In this document: positions 15,703-23,277 of the stretch, one piece after another
Numbering within the stretch: position 1 is the stretch's first letter
How the letters are laid out: each line of letters begins with the position of its first letter
Assembly (NCBI RefSeq): GCF_017614965.1
Contig: NZ_WVUG01000065.1
Coordinates: 1 to 33,338 of the forward strand
DNA from: Streptomyces griseorubiginosus
GTDB lineage: Bacteria > Actinomycetota > Actinomycetes > Streptomycetales > Streptomycetaceae
Direction of reading: 5' to 3'
Length of the DNA stretch: 33,338 nt
Made by a program: the position numbers and the translations under genes
Notes under the pieces: generated by a model
What the model was told of the DNA's origin: nothing
The model's input: only the letters and a program-made list of their open reading frames with translations
Database searches by the model: none

Positions 15703-16650
15703 TCAGAGCGAGGTGAGGTGCCCCGGGTCGACCGACTGCCGGGGCACCAGCGCCGGTTCGAGGGTGGCCGTCTCCGGCTTGAGCGCCAGGACCGCCGCCA
15801 CGGGGTGCTCCTCTTCCGGCGCGACCGGTGCGACCGGCGCCACGCGGGTCAGGAGCACGACCCCCCACGCCGCGAGCGCCGCGCCCGCCAGGCCCAGCAG
15901 CACACCCGCCACGCCGCCGCGCAGGCCCTGGCCCAGCAGGGTGAGGCCGATCACCGCGGCCGCCACCGGGTTGGACAGGGTCACCACCGCGAGGGGGGCG
16001 CCGAGGCCGCCCTTGTAGGCGGTCTGCGACAGGAGCAGGCCGCCCACCGCGAACGCGGCCACCATGACCGCCACCAGGACGACCCGCAGGCTCAGCACCG
16101 GACCCGAGTGGTCGGTCGCGGCGACCGTCACCGTCTGGGTGAGCGCCGAGGCCACACCCGAGGCGAAGCCGGAGGCCGTGGCGTGCCGGAGGCCCGGGCG
16201 GGCCCCCGGACGGGCCAGCAGGCCGATCAGGGCGGCGGTGACGCCCGCGACCGCCACCGCCTCCGTCAGGCTCAGCACCTGCGCGGGCGCCGAGCCGGAC
16301 GCGGTGACCAGCAGCGCGGCCAGTCCGGCGAGGGTGAGCGCCGTACCGCGCCACTCGCTCGTGCTCACCTTGCGGCCGGCCACCCGCGCCCCCATCGGCA
16401 CCGCGGCGACGAGGGTGAGCGCGCCGAGCGGCTGCACGACGGTCAGCGGGCCGTATTTGAGGGCGACCACGTGCAGCAGGGCCCCGCCGGCGTTGAGTCC
16501 GACCGACGCCCACCAGGCTCCCGCGCCCAGCAGACGCAGCATGCCGGTGCCGGAGCTGCGGGCGGCGAGCCGCTCCTGGGCGACGGCCGCGGCCGCGTAG
16601 GCGACGGCGGAGACCAGGGACAGCGCGACGGCGACGAGGGTGGCGGTCAT
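15703..16650 (-). CDS. DMT/EamA (NIPA-like) family transporter
   Basis: 315 residues with about nine or ten hydrophobic helices across 1-280 and a hydrophilic C-terminal tail (about 280-315). The repeated half-transporter pattern (for example LKYGPLTVVQPLGALTLVAAVPMG and LGAPLAVVTLSNPVAAAVIGLTLLG) is that of the drug/metabolite transporter superfamily; the N-terminus resembles the NIPA-like branch. The substrate is unknown. The ATG at 16650 overlaps the stop of the PAP2 gene as ATGA and has GGGAG 8 nt upstream, so the two are translationally coupled. The frame is open far upstream, but that part is a shadow of the PAP2 gene. It likely shares control by the divergent TetR gene. Confidence 0.82.
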   Translation of the reverse strand: MTATLVAVALSLVSAVAYAAAAVAQERLAARSSGTGMLRLLGAGAWWASVGLNAGGALLHVVALKYGPLTVVQPLGALTLVAAVPMGARVAGRKVSTSEWRGTALTLAGLAALLVTASGSAPAQVLSLTEAVAVAGVTAALIGLLARPGARPGLRHATASGFASGVASALTQTVTVAATDHSGPVLSLRVVLVAVMVAAFAVGGLLLSQTAYKGGLGAPLAVVTLSNPVAAAVIGLTLLGQGLRGGVAGVLLGLAGAALAAWGVVLLTRVAPVAPVAPEEEHPVAAVLALKPETATLEPALVPRQSVDPGHLTSL

Positions 16651-17447
16651 CGGCCCGCTCCCACCAGGACGTTGTCCTCGGCGACGGGCGCGAGCTGTTC
16701 GGTGCCGCGTCCGGCTGTGGTGGTCGTGCGGTGGGGACGGTGGATGAGGGCGAGCGCGGCGCCGAGCATCGCGGTCGCCACGATCGCGTCGAGCCAGTAG
16801 TGGTTCGCGGTGCCGACGATGACCAGCAGGGTGATCAGCGGGTGCAGCAGCCAGAGCCAGCGCCAGCGGGACCTGGTCGCCGCGATCAGGCCGATGGCCA
16901 CCATCAGGGCCCAGCCGAAGTGCAGCGAGGGCATCGCCGCGAACTGGTTGGAGAGGTGGTCGGAGGAGGGCGGGCCGTAGACCGAGGGGCCGTAGACGTG
17001 CGCGGTGTCGACGAGGCCGGTGGCGGCCAGCATGCGCGGCGGGGCCAGCGGGAACACGAAGGGCAGCACCAGGGCCGCCGAGGTCACGGTGGCGAGCACC
17101 CGGCGGGCCCAGACGTAGTGCGCGGGGCGCCGGAGGTAGAGCCAGACCAGGAAGGCCACGGTGGCGGGGAAGTGGACGGTCGCGTAGTAGGTGTTGGCGA
17201 CGCGCGCCAGGGTGTCGCCGTGCAGCAGCAGGGACTGCACCGAGCCCTCGCCGGGCAGATGGACCGCTCGTTCGAAGTCCCACACGCGGCGGGCGTTGTG
17301 CAGGGCCTCGCCGGTGTGGCCGGTCGCCAGCTGACGGCCGAACTTGTAGACGAGGAAGAGCCCTGCGACGAGCAGGAGCTCACGGACGAGCGGAGGCCGG
17401 GCTATGGCGCCGGTCTCTCCTTCTGCAGGCTCGGTGCGGGCATTCAT
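16647..17447 (-). CDS. PAP2 superfamily membrane phosphatase (PAP2_3/Aur1-like)
   Basis: 266 residues with about six membrane helices. The PAP2 active site is visible as PSLH (173-176) and H216-x3-D220 (NHYWLD); an APPRM segment (135-139) fits the PAP2_3 group. The active site faces the outside in this family, acting on lipid phosphates or diphosphates, or transferring phospho-head-groups. Good site: GAAGGGG 7 nt before the ATG at 17447. It is first in a two-gene unit with the DMT transporter. A 16-bp repeat array lies 73 bp upstream, between it and the divergent TetR gene, so it is probably TetR-controlled. Possible substrates are polyprenyl phosphates or phosphatidic acid; this cannot be decided from sequence. 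Confidence 0.85.
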   Translation of the reverse strand: MNARTEPAEGETGAIARPPLVRELLLVAGLFLVYKFGRQLATGHTGEALHNARRVWDFERAVHLPGEGSVQSLLLHGDTLARVANTYYATVHFPATVAFLVWLYLRRPAHYVWARRVLATVTSAALVLPFVFPLAPPRMLAATGLVDTAHVYGPSVYGPPSSDHLSNQFAAMPSLHFGWALMVAIGLIAATRSRWRWLWLLHPLITLLVIVGTANHYWLDAIVATAMLGAALALIHRPHRTTTTAGRGTEQLAPVAEDNVLVGAGR

Positions 17448-17520
17448 CCCCCGGCCCCTTCGCTGACGGTGGTGCGGTGTGCTGGCAGGAGTCGAGACCG
17501 CTGTCGGGGCCCGAACTCAT

Positions 17521-17602
17521 CGGTACGCGTCCGTGCCGAAACGAAAGCGTTCCGATACGGGAGTGTACCGATACTGAGGCGTTCCGGTACACTGGCGTAT
17601 CG
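17521..17602. promoter_or_regulatory. Five-unit 16-bp tandem operator array (TetR ladder)
   Basis: Five adjacent 16-bp units start at 17521, 17537, 17553, 17569 and 17585. C1 G2, A5 C6 and G13 T14 are invariant in all five (pattern CGRWAC-N6-GTNY), and a final CG follows at 17601-17602. Each unit junction makes a 10-bp palindrome-like core: GTGCCGAAAC (17533), GTTCCGATAC (17549), GTACCGATAC (17565), GTTCCGGTAC (17581). Read instead as 18-bp sites, CGRTAC-N6-GTRYCG recurs at 17521, 17553 and 17585, exactly 32 bp apart. It lies in the divergent PAP2/TetR gap and is most simply the cooperative operator of the TetR protein. Confidence 0.8.
17564..17593 (+). promoter_or_regulatory. Possible tetR promoter inside the operator array
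   Basis: TGTACC (17564-17569), an 18-bp spacer and TACACT (17588-17593) could be a -35/-10 pair. It is buried in the repeat array, so binding there would block transcription, consistent with autorepression. Confidence 0.3.
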
Positions 17603-17701
17603 ATTGAGGAACGCCACACCGGATCCCGGGAATAAAGCCGGGATAAGGAACCGCTCGAGAGCCGGGCTCGGCACACCGCTTGAGACGAAGGAGAAGGGCA
17701 C

Positions 17702-18313
17702 ATGACGTCGCAGGCCGCGGACGGACCGGAGACGGTCGCCTCGCGCCGCTCCAAGATCACGCCGGAGCGTGAGCAGGAGTTCTTCGACGCCGTGCTCGAG
17801 CAGATCCGCGAGTGCGGGTACGAGGCCGTGACCATGGAGGGCGTGGCCGCCAGCACGCGGTGCAGCAAGTCCACGCTGTACCGGCAGTGGAAGACCAAGC
17901 CCCAGTTCGTGGTGGCCGCCCTGCGCTCCCGGCGCAGCAAGCGCCTCGGCGGCATCGACACCGGGTCGCTCGCGGAGGACCTGCGCGAGGCCGCCCGCGC
18001 GATCGGGCGCTGGTCCAACACGGACACCAAGCTGCTGCAGGCCCTCGGCCACGCCGTCACCCAGGACGAGGAGCTGGCCCGGGCGCTGCGGGAGGCGCTG
18101 GTCTTCCCGGAGATCGAGGCCCTGCGGGAGCTGCTGCGGCGCGGGGTCGAGCGCGGAGAGGTGTCCGCCGACAACCCGGCCCTGGAGTACATCCCGGCCC
18201 AGATGTTCGGCATCGTGCGGGTCCGCCCGATCCTGGGCGACGGGTACGCCGACCCCGACTACCTGGTCTGCTTCGTCGAGGCCGCCGTGCTGCCGGCCCT
18301 GGGCCTGACCTGA
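17702..18313 (+). CDS. TetR/AcrR family transcriptional regulator
   Basis: 203 residues. The N-terminal TetR helix-turn-helix covers about 24-70 (FFDAVLEQIRECGYEAVTMEGVAASTRCSKSTLYRQWKTKPQFV), and a helical ligand/dimer domain follows (about 88-203) of the TetR_C_11-like type. A strong AAGGAG lies 8 nt before the ATG. It diverges from the PAP2-DMT operon with a 254-bp gap containing the 16-bp tandem array, so it most likely represses both itself and that operon and is released by an unknown small ligand. A strong hairpin follows. Confidence 0.88.
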   Translation: MTSQAADGPETVASRRSKITPEREQEFFDAVLEQIRECGYEAVTMEGVAASTRCSKSTLYRQWKTKPQFVVAALRSRRSKRLGGIDTGSLAEDLREAARAIGRWSNTDTKLLQALGHAVTQDEELARALREALVFPEIEALRELLRRGVERGEVSADNPALEYIPAQMFGIVRVRPILGDGYADPDYLVCFVEAAVLPALGLT

Positions 18314-18396
18314 GACGCAGGCCGCCGTCCACGGGATGACTGGACGGTGGCCTGGCCGCGCCGCACCGTGGGGACGGGGGCGGCGCGCACCCCCCG

Positions 18397-18440
18397 GCCG
18401 GGTGGGGCTCCTCCTTGAGCGGAGGGGAGCCCCGCCCGGC
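18397..18440. terminator. Very strong bidirectional terminator
   Basis: A 15-bp stem (18397-18411 with 18426-18440) whose only irregularity is one T-G wobble. TCC/GGA inside the loop extends it by 3 bp. It separates the convergent TetR and DUF2510 genes. Confidence 0.8.
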
Positions 18441-18469
18441 CGACCGCTGTCCGGGGCCGGGGGCCGGGG

Positions 18470-19507
18470 TCAGACGTTGTGGCCGTCCCCGCCGCCGGTG
18501 GACACCTTGATGCCCTTGGTGATGTCGTCGATGACGGACTCCTTCTGGCCGACGTCGACGCCGAAGCGGACCACGACGATCTCCGAGGGGTTGGCGGGCG
18601 ACGGGAAGGCGAGCGACTCGACGTAGCCGTCGGCGCCCTTGCTGGTGACCGCCTTCCAGCGGACCAGATAGCCCTTCTGCCCGGCCACGGTCACGGCCTT
18701 GGACTCGAGCACGTCGTGCGAGGTGATGGAGCCGTAGGTCGTGCCGCCGTAGGACTCCTTGGCGTTCGCCGCGATGTCGGCCTTCGCCACCGCCTCGGCC
18801 GTGCTGCCGGCCGTCTTGAGCACGGAGGCCGGCGCCGAGTACGCACCGCCCTTCGTGCAGGTCTGGGAGGTGTCGCCCGGGCACTTGTAGGACGCGTCGG
18901 AGGTGACCGAGGCGCCCACCTGGATCTGCTGCCCGTACCAGCCGTCCGGAATGGGCAGACTGATCCCGCTGACCGGGTCGGCCACCGAACCACTGGTGAT
19001 CTTCGGCGCCTCCGACTGCCCGGGCGCGGGCGACTGACCGCCGTCACCGCCACCCGAACCACCCGAGCCACCGGAGCCGCCCGAACCTCCGGAGCCGCCG
19101 CCGTTGCCGCCGAACGGGCCGCCCTGACCGCCGAATCCGCCCTGACCGCCCGAACCCTGCTGGGAGCCGGCGTTGCCGTTCGAGCCGCCGTTGTCGGTCA
19201 GCGCCCACACACCCACCCCGATGCCGGCGAGCACCGCCGCGGCCACGGCGACGGCTATGCCCGTGCGCAGACCACGCTTCGGGGCGGCCGGCGGGTGCGC
19301 GGGGTACGCCGGATAGGCGGGATACGCCGCGTACGCCGGATCCGCCCCGGCCGTCGGCGACTGCGCCGGGGGACCCCATACGGCGGCCGAGCCCACGGGT
19401 CGGGTCCGGTCCGTCCATGCCTTGCCGTCCCACCAGCGCTCGGCGGCGGGACCCTCACTCGTCTGCCCCGGATCGGGATACCACCCGGGAGGAGTCACCT
19501 GCGTCAT
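18470..19507 (-). CDS. DUF2510 single-pass membrane protein with glycine-rich linker
   Basis: 345 residues. The DUF2510 module (PPGWYPDPGQTSEGPAAERWWDGKAWTDRTRP, 6-37) is followed by AYPAYPAYPAHP repeats (about 60-72), one membrane helix (about 83-103) and a Gly/Ser/Asn-rich flexible linker (about 107-158, GGS repeats). An outer domain (about 170-345) has two cysteines (YKCPGDTSQTCT) that may form a disulfide. The topology is N-in, C-out. The outer domain is not recognised. The ATG at 19507 is chosen because DUF2510 starts there and because a TACGGT element lies 6 nt upstream with no true ribosome-binding site, indicating leaderless translation. The frame upstream to 19678 has no domain. Confidence 0.82.
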   Translation of the reverse strand: MTQVTPPGWYPDPGQTSEGPAAERWWDGKAWTDRTRPVGSAAVWGPPAQSPTAGADPAYAAYPAYPAYPAHPPAAPKRGLRTGIAVAVAAAVLAGIGVGVWALTDNGGSNGNAGSQQGSGGQGGFGGQGGPFGGNGGGSGGSGGSGGSGGSGGGDGGQSPAPGQSEAPKITSGSVADPVSGISLPIPDGWYGQQIQVGASVTSDASYKCPGDTSQTCTKGGAYSAPASVLKTAGSTAEAVAKADIAANAKESYGGTTYGSITSHDVLESKAVTVAGQKGYLVRWKAVTSKGADGYVESLAFPSPANPSEIVVVRFGVDVGQKESVIDDITKGIKVSTGGGDGHNV

Positions 19508-19520
19508 GCCCCCACCGTAT
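19508..19520 (-). promoter_or_regulatory. Leaderless-type promoter of the DUF2510 gene
   Basis: On the minus strand TACGGT is followed by GGGGGC and then the ATG, placing the -10 element 6 nt before the start codon. The same 15-base arrangement precedes the SDR gene at 23213. Confidence 0.45.
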
Positions 19521-19735
19521 GAGGCGTCGGTGAAAGCGGGATGAGAGGATCCGGCCTTCGCCCCGCCGTCTCCTCGCGAGGCCTCCCGGCGGCAGGTCAC
19601 AGCCCTGGCGCGTCGACCCGTCGCGACCGGTTCACCCGTCACGGGAACTGGTGGCCCGACCGTGCTCCGCCGGACCATGGCGACGGCTACGCTCGACCTC
19701 GGTACGTCGTTCGGGCGACTTGGGGAGGTAGCGGG

Positions 19736-22420
19736 ATGACGGAGGCACGGCCCGGAGAGGCCGCCTCGGCCTCCCTGTGGGAGCGCGAAGAGGAGATCGC
19801 CGCCGTCGAACGGGCGGTGGACACCCTGTGCGCCGACCGTTCCTCCCCGGGCGGCCTGCTGGTGATCCGGGGCGAGGCGGGCCTGGGCAAGACCAGGCTG
19901 CTGGCCGAGACCCGGCGCATCGCCGAACAGCGCGGCTGCGCCGTCTGGTCGGCCCGCGGCGCCGAGACCCTCAGGTCCGTCCCCTTCAACGTGGTGCGCC
20001 AGCTGTTACAGCCCGCGCTGATCTCGCTGATGCCCGAGGAGGCCCGCGAGTACCTCGGCGACTGGTACGACGTCGCGGGCCCCGCCCTCGGCATCACCGA
20101 ACCGGGGGAGCGCCAGGCCGACCCGCAGGGCGTCTACGACGGCCTGGTCACCGCCGTCCGCCGACTGGCCCGGCGCGACTGGCCGTTGGTGCTGCTGATC
20201 GACGACGCGCACTGGGCCGACCAGGAGACCCTGCGCTGGCTCGCCGCGTTCGCCGAGCGCCTGGAGGACCTGTCGGTGCTGGTCGTCGTCGCCCGCCGGC
20301 CGGCCGACGTCAGCGGTGAGAGCGCCCGCCACCTGGAGGCCGTCGCCGCCGCGGCCGGCCCCGCCGCCGTACTGAACGCCCTCACCCCGGAGGCCACCGC
20401 GGGCCTCACCCGCGCCACCCTCGGCGCGCACGCCGACGCCCCGTTCTGCCGCGAGGTGTGGGCCGTCACCGGCGGCAACCCGTACGAGACCGTCGAACTC
20501 CTCGCCAAGGTCCGCGACAGCGAGCTGGAGCCGACCGAGACCGGCGCCGCCGAACTGCGGGCGCTCAACCGCTCGGCCCGCGGCGGCGGCCTCGTCGCCC
20601 GCCTGGAGGAACTGGGCATCGACGCCACCCGGTTCGCCTGGGCGGCCGCCATCCTCGGCACCGGCATCACCGTCGACCTGGTCGCCCGGCTCGCCACCAT
20701 GAACCGCGACGACGCCGCGCGCTGCGCCCAACTGCTCCAGGGCGCCCGCATCCTCACCGCGCCCGACCCCGCCGGCACCCAAGGGGACGCCGGGGAGCTG
20801 GAGTTCGTCCACCCGCTGATCGCCTCCGCCGTCTACAACTCCATCCCGGACGCCCTGCGCACCGCCATGCACGGCATCGCCGCCCAGGTCATCACGGACT
20901 CCGGGCTCGGCGCCGCCATGGCCTCCCGGCATCTGCTGCGGGTCCACCCGGACGACGACGAGGAACTCGTCGCGCAACTGCGCGAGGCCGCCCGCGAGCA
21001 CCTCGCCGTCGGCGCCCCCGACGCGGCCCGCCACTGCCTGGAACGCGCCCTGCTGGAACCGCCCACCCCGGACGTCCACGCGCACGTCCTGTACGAACTC
21101 GGCTGCGCCACCCTCCTCACGGCGCCGCCCGCCACCACCATCGACCACCTCCGCAACGCGCTCGCCATACCCGGACTCCAGGGCGCCGAGCGGGTGGACG
21201 CCGTCTTCCGGCTCTCCCAGGCGCTCATGCACAACGACCAGTTGGAGGAGGCCGTGCGCACCGCCGAGGCGGAGGCCGCCCGGCACGAGGAGGGGCCCGC
21301 CAAACGGCGGCTGCAGGCCGTGCACTTCATGTGGGAGGCCATCTACGTCGGCGAGGCCATCTCCCCGGACCGCTCCGAGCGCCTGGCGGCGCTCGCCGGC
21401 AGCTGCGCCGGCCGCGACAACTCCGAGCGCGCCCTGCTGATGCTGCGCGGTTTCGACGCCCTGATCCAGGGTCAGAGCGCCGAGGAGGTCGTCGAGTTCT
21501 GCGACCGCTCCCTGGTCAACGGCCGGCTCGCGCCCGGGCTCGGCTGGACCGACACCGAGTGGGGCTTCGAACTGCTGCTGATGCTCGGCAACTGCTACGC
21601 CTTCACCGACCGTCTCGACCGCGCCGACAGCCTCTACAACGAGGCCCTGCACGCGTATGAGTCGGCCGGCTGGAGCGGCGGCCACCTCGCCCTGGCACAC
21701 GCCTGCGTGGGCCTCGGCCACCGGCGGCGCGGCCGCCTGCGGGAGGCGGAGGCATCCCTGCGCGAGTCGCTTCGGCTCGCCGAACGGGTCGGCCGCGGAC
21801 TGCCGTTGTACTGGAACGCCACCTGCAACCTCGTCGACACCCTGCTCGCCCGCGGACACGTCGAGCAGGCGTGGGAGATCGCCGAGCAGTACGGGTTCGC
21901 GCCGCCGTACCCGTCCACGATCGCCATGCCGGACTCACGGTCCGTGCGGGGCCGTCTGCTGCTCGCCGTCGGCCAGACCGAGGACGGCATCGCCGAACTG
22001 GAGGCGGCGGAGAAGGCCGCGGCCGCCCGGGGCCGGCACAACCCGGTCATCGTGCCCTGGGCGCTGGACCTGGCGCGCGCCCTCGCCACGAGGGACCCGG
22101 AGCGGGCCGCCCGGATTGCCGCGGACGCGAGGTGGCAGGCCGAGCGGTTCGGCACGGACACGGCGATCGGCGAGGCCCTCCGGTGTGCCGCGGCACTGGA
22201 GAGCGGACAGCGCGCGGTCCGGCTGGCCGCCCGGGCCGTGGCCTACCTGGAGGCATCCCCGTGCCAGTACGAGCACGCGGCGGCACGGATCGAGTACGGC
22301 ATCGCCGCGCGGCAGGACGCCGACCTCGAACGGGGTCTGGCGCTGGCCCGTTCGTGCGGGGCGGACGGCCTGGTGGCGCAGGCGCGTCAGGCGCTGGAGC
22401 CGGGGCACGCGGTCCGGTAG
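19736..22420 (+). CDS. LuxR/LAL-like AAA ATPase-TPR protein without C-terminal HTH
   Basis: 894 residues. An N-terminal AAA/NACHT-like ATPase has Walker A GEAGLGKT (46-53) and Walker B-like LVLLIDDAHWADQETLRWL (about 150-170). TPR-like helical repeats follow to the end (about 480-890). This is the body of large LuxR (LAL/MalT-like) regulators, but the protein stops at LVAQARQALEPGHAVR, where the LuxR HTH normally begins. The next gene's stop is 2 bp away, so no HTH remnant is possible. A TTA codon at 20006-20008 (codon 91) suggests bldA-dependent translation. GGGGAGG lies 7 nt before the ATG at 19736. It may work through protein partners rather than direct DNA binding. Confidence 0.85.
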   Translation: MTEARPGEAASASLWEREEEIAAVERAVDTLCADRSSPGGLLVIRGEAGLGKTRLLAETRRIAEQRGCAVWSARGAETLRSVPFNVVRQLLQPALISLMPEEAREYLGDWYDVAGPALGITEPGERQADPQGVYDGLVTAVRRLARRDWPLVLLIDDAHWADQETLRWLAAFAERLEDLSVLVVVARRPADVSGESARHLEAVAAAAGPAAVLNALTPEATAGLTRATLGAHADAPFCREVWAVTGGNPYETVELLAKVRDSELEPTETGAAELRALNRSARGGGLVARLEELGIDATRFAWAAAILGTGITVDLVARLATMNRDDAARCAQLLQGARILTAPDPAGTQGDAGELEFVHPLIASAVYNSIPDALRTAMHGIAAQVITDSGLGAAMASRHLLRVHPDDDEELVAQLREAAREHLAVGAPDAARHCLERALLEPPTPDVHAHVLYELGCATLLTAPPATTIDHLRNALAIPGLQGAERVDAVFRLSQALMHNDQLEEAVRTAEAEAARHEEGPAKRRLQAVHFMWEAIYVGEAISPDRSERLAALAGSCAGRDNSERALLMLRGFDALIQGQSAEEVVEFCDRSLVNGRLAPGLGWTDTEWGFELLLMLGNCYAFTDRLDRADSLYNEALHAYESAGWSGGHLALAHACVGLGHRRRGRLREAEASLRESLRLAERVGRGLPLYWNATCNLVDTLLARGHVEQAWEIAEQYGFAPPYPSTIAMPDSRSVRGRLLLAVGQTEDGIAELEAAEKAAAARGRHNPVIVPWALDLARALATRDPERAARIAADARWQAERFGTDTAIGEALRCAAALESGQRAVRLAARAVAYLEASPCQYEHAAARIEYGIAARQDADLERGLALARSCGADGLVAQARQALEPGHAVR

Positions 22421-22421
22421 G

Positions 22422-23213
22422 TCACAGCGCCAGCAGCTGGTCCGTGACCGCCGACAGACGTTTGTGCACCTCGCGGTCGTACGTCGACTCGTGCGCCCGC
22501 GACGGGGTGGTGCCGTCGAAGTAGCCGCCCGTGCCCCGGTCCTCGGTGGCCAGGGACAGGACGCCCGGGGCGCCGTCGGCGACCGTGTTCCAGGGGGCGA
22601 TCCCGCCCTCGCGGACCATGGCCGTGTCCATGAAGGTCGCCGGGTGCAGCACGTTCACCGCGACTCCGGAGCCCGCCAGCTCCTCGGCCAGGGCGAAGGT
22701 GTGCGCGGCCAGGGCGAACTTGGCGCGGCAGTACGCGGCGAAGCCGGCGTAGCCGCGCCGGAACTCGATGTCGTCGAAGTCGACCGGTTCCTGGCCCACC
22801 GAGCCGACGTTGACGATCCGCGCGGGGGTGTTCGCGCGCAGCACCGGCAGCAGGGCCCGGGTGAGGACGACGGGCGCCAAGTAGTTGACCGCCAGCCGCA
22901 GTTCGTGCCCGTCGACGCTCAGCTCGCGGCCCGTGCCGGGGGCGCCCGCGCCCACGCCCGCGTTGTTGATCAGGACGTCCAGGTCGGGGTGCGCGTCGGC
23001 CACGTGCGCCCCCAGCTCGCGGACCTGCGCGAGCGAGGCGAGGTCGGCGACGAAGCCCTCGGCGTCTCCCTCCGTGCGCAGCTCCTCCACCAGCCGCTCC
23101 GTACGCTCCGGATCGCGGCCGTGCGCGAGGACGACATGGCCCGAGCGGACCAGCTCGAAGGCGACGTACCGGCCGAGGCCGGAGGTGGCGCCGGTGATGA
23201 GAATCGTGGACAT
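22422..23213 (-). CDS. Short-chain dehydrogenase/reductase (SDR)
   Basis: 263 residues, a classical SDR. The NAD(P)-binding TGATSGLG is at 7-14, NNAG at 83-86, catalytic S138 (NVGSVG), Y161 and K165 (YCRAK). R33 in HGRD after the second strand favours NADP(H). The substrate is unknown. The ATG at 23213 gives the normal SDR N-terminus; the upstream extension to 23429 is non-coding. The start has a TACGGT -10-like element 6 nt upstream and no ribosome-binding site (leaderless). It follows pcaDC by 64 bp on the same strand but, with its own promoter, need not be part of the pca operon. It converges on the ATPase gene with a 1-bp gap. Confidence 0.87.
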   Translation of the reverse strand: MSTILITGATSGLGRYVAFELVRSGHVVLAHGRDPERTERLVEELRTEGDAEGFVADLASLAQVRELGAHVADAHPDLDVLINNAGVGAGAPGTGRELSVDGHELRLAVNYLAPVVLTRALLPVLRANTPARIVNVGSVGQEPVDFDDIEFRRGYAGFAAYCRAKFALAAHTFALAEELAGSGVAVNVLHPATFMDTAMVREGGIAPWNTVADGAPGVLSLATEDRGTGGYFDGTTPSRAHESTYDREVHKRLSAVTDQLLAL

Positions 23214-23226
23214 GCCCCCACCGTAG
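23214..23226 (-). promoter_or_regulatory. Leaderless-type promoter of the SDR gene
   Basis: Minus-strand TACGGT-GGGGGC-ATG: the -10-like element is 6 nt before the start codon, without a separate ribosome-binding site. Confidence 0.45.
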
Positions 23227-23277
23227 GCACGCGGCGGGGGCATGTGCGAGGTGCTGCTGGAGCTACGACCAGCAGGG

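Noticed and set aside
20006..21859. 617-codon open frame (-) opposite the ATPase gene
   Set aside because: Low-complexity shadow; the plus strand has Walker motifs.
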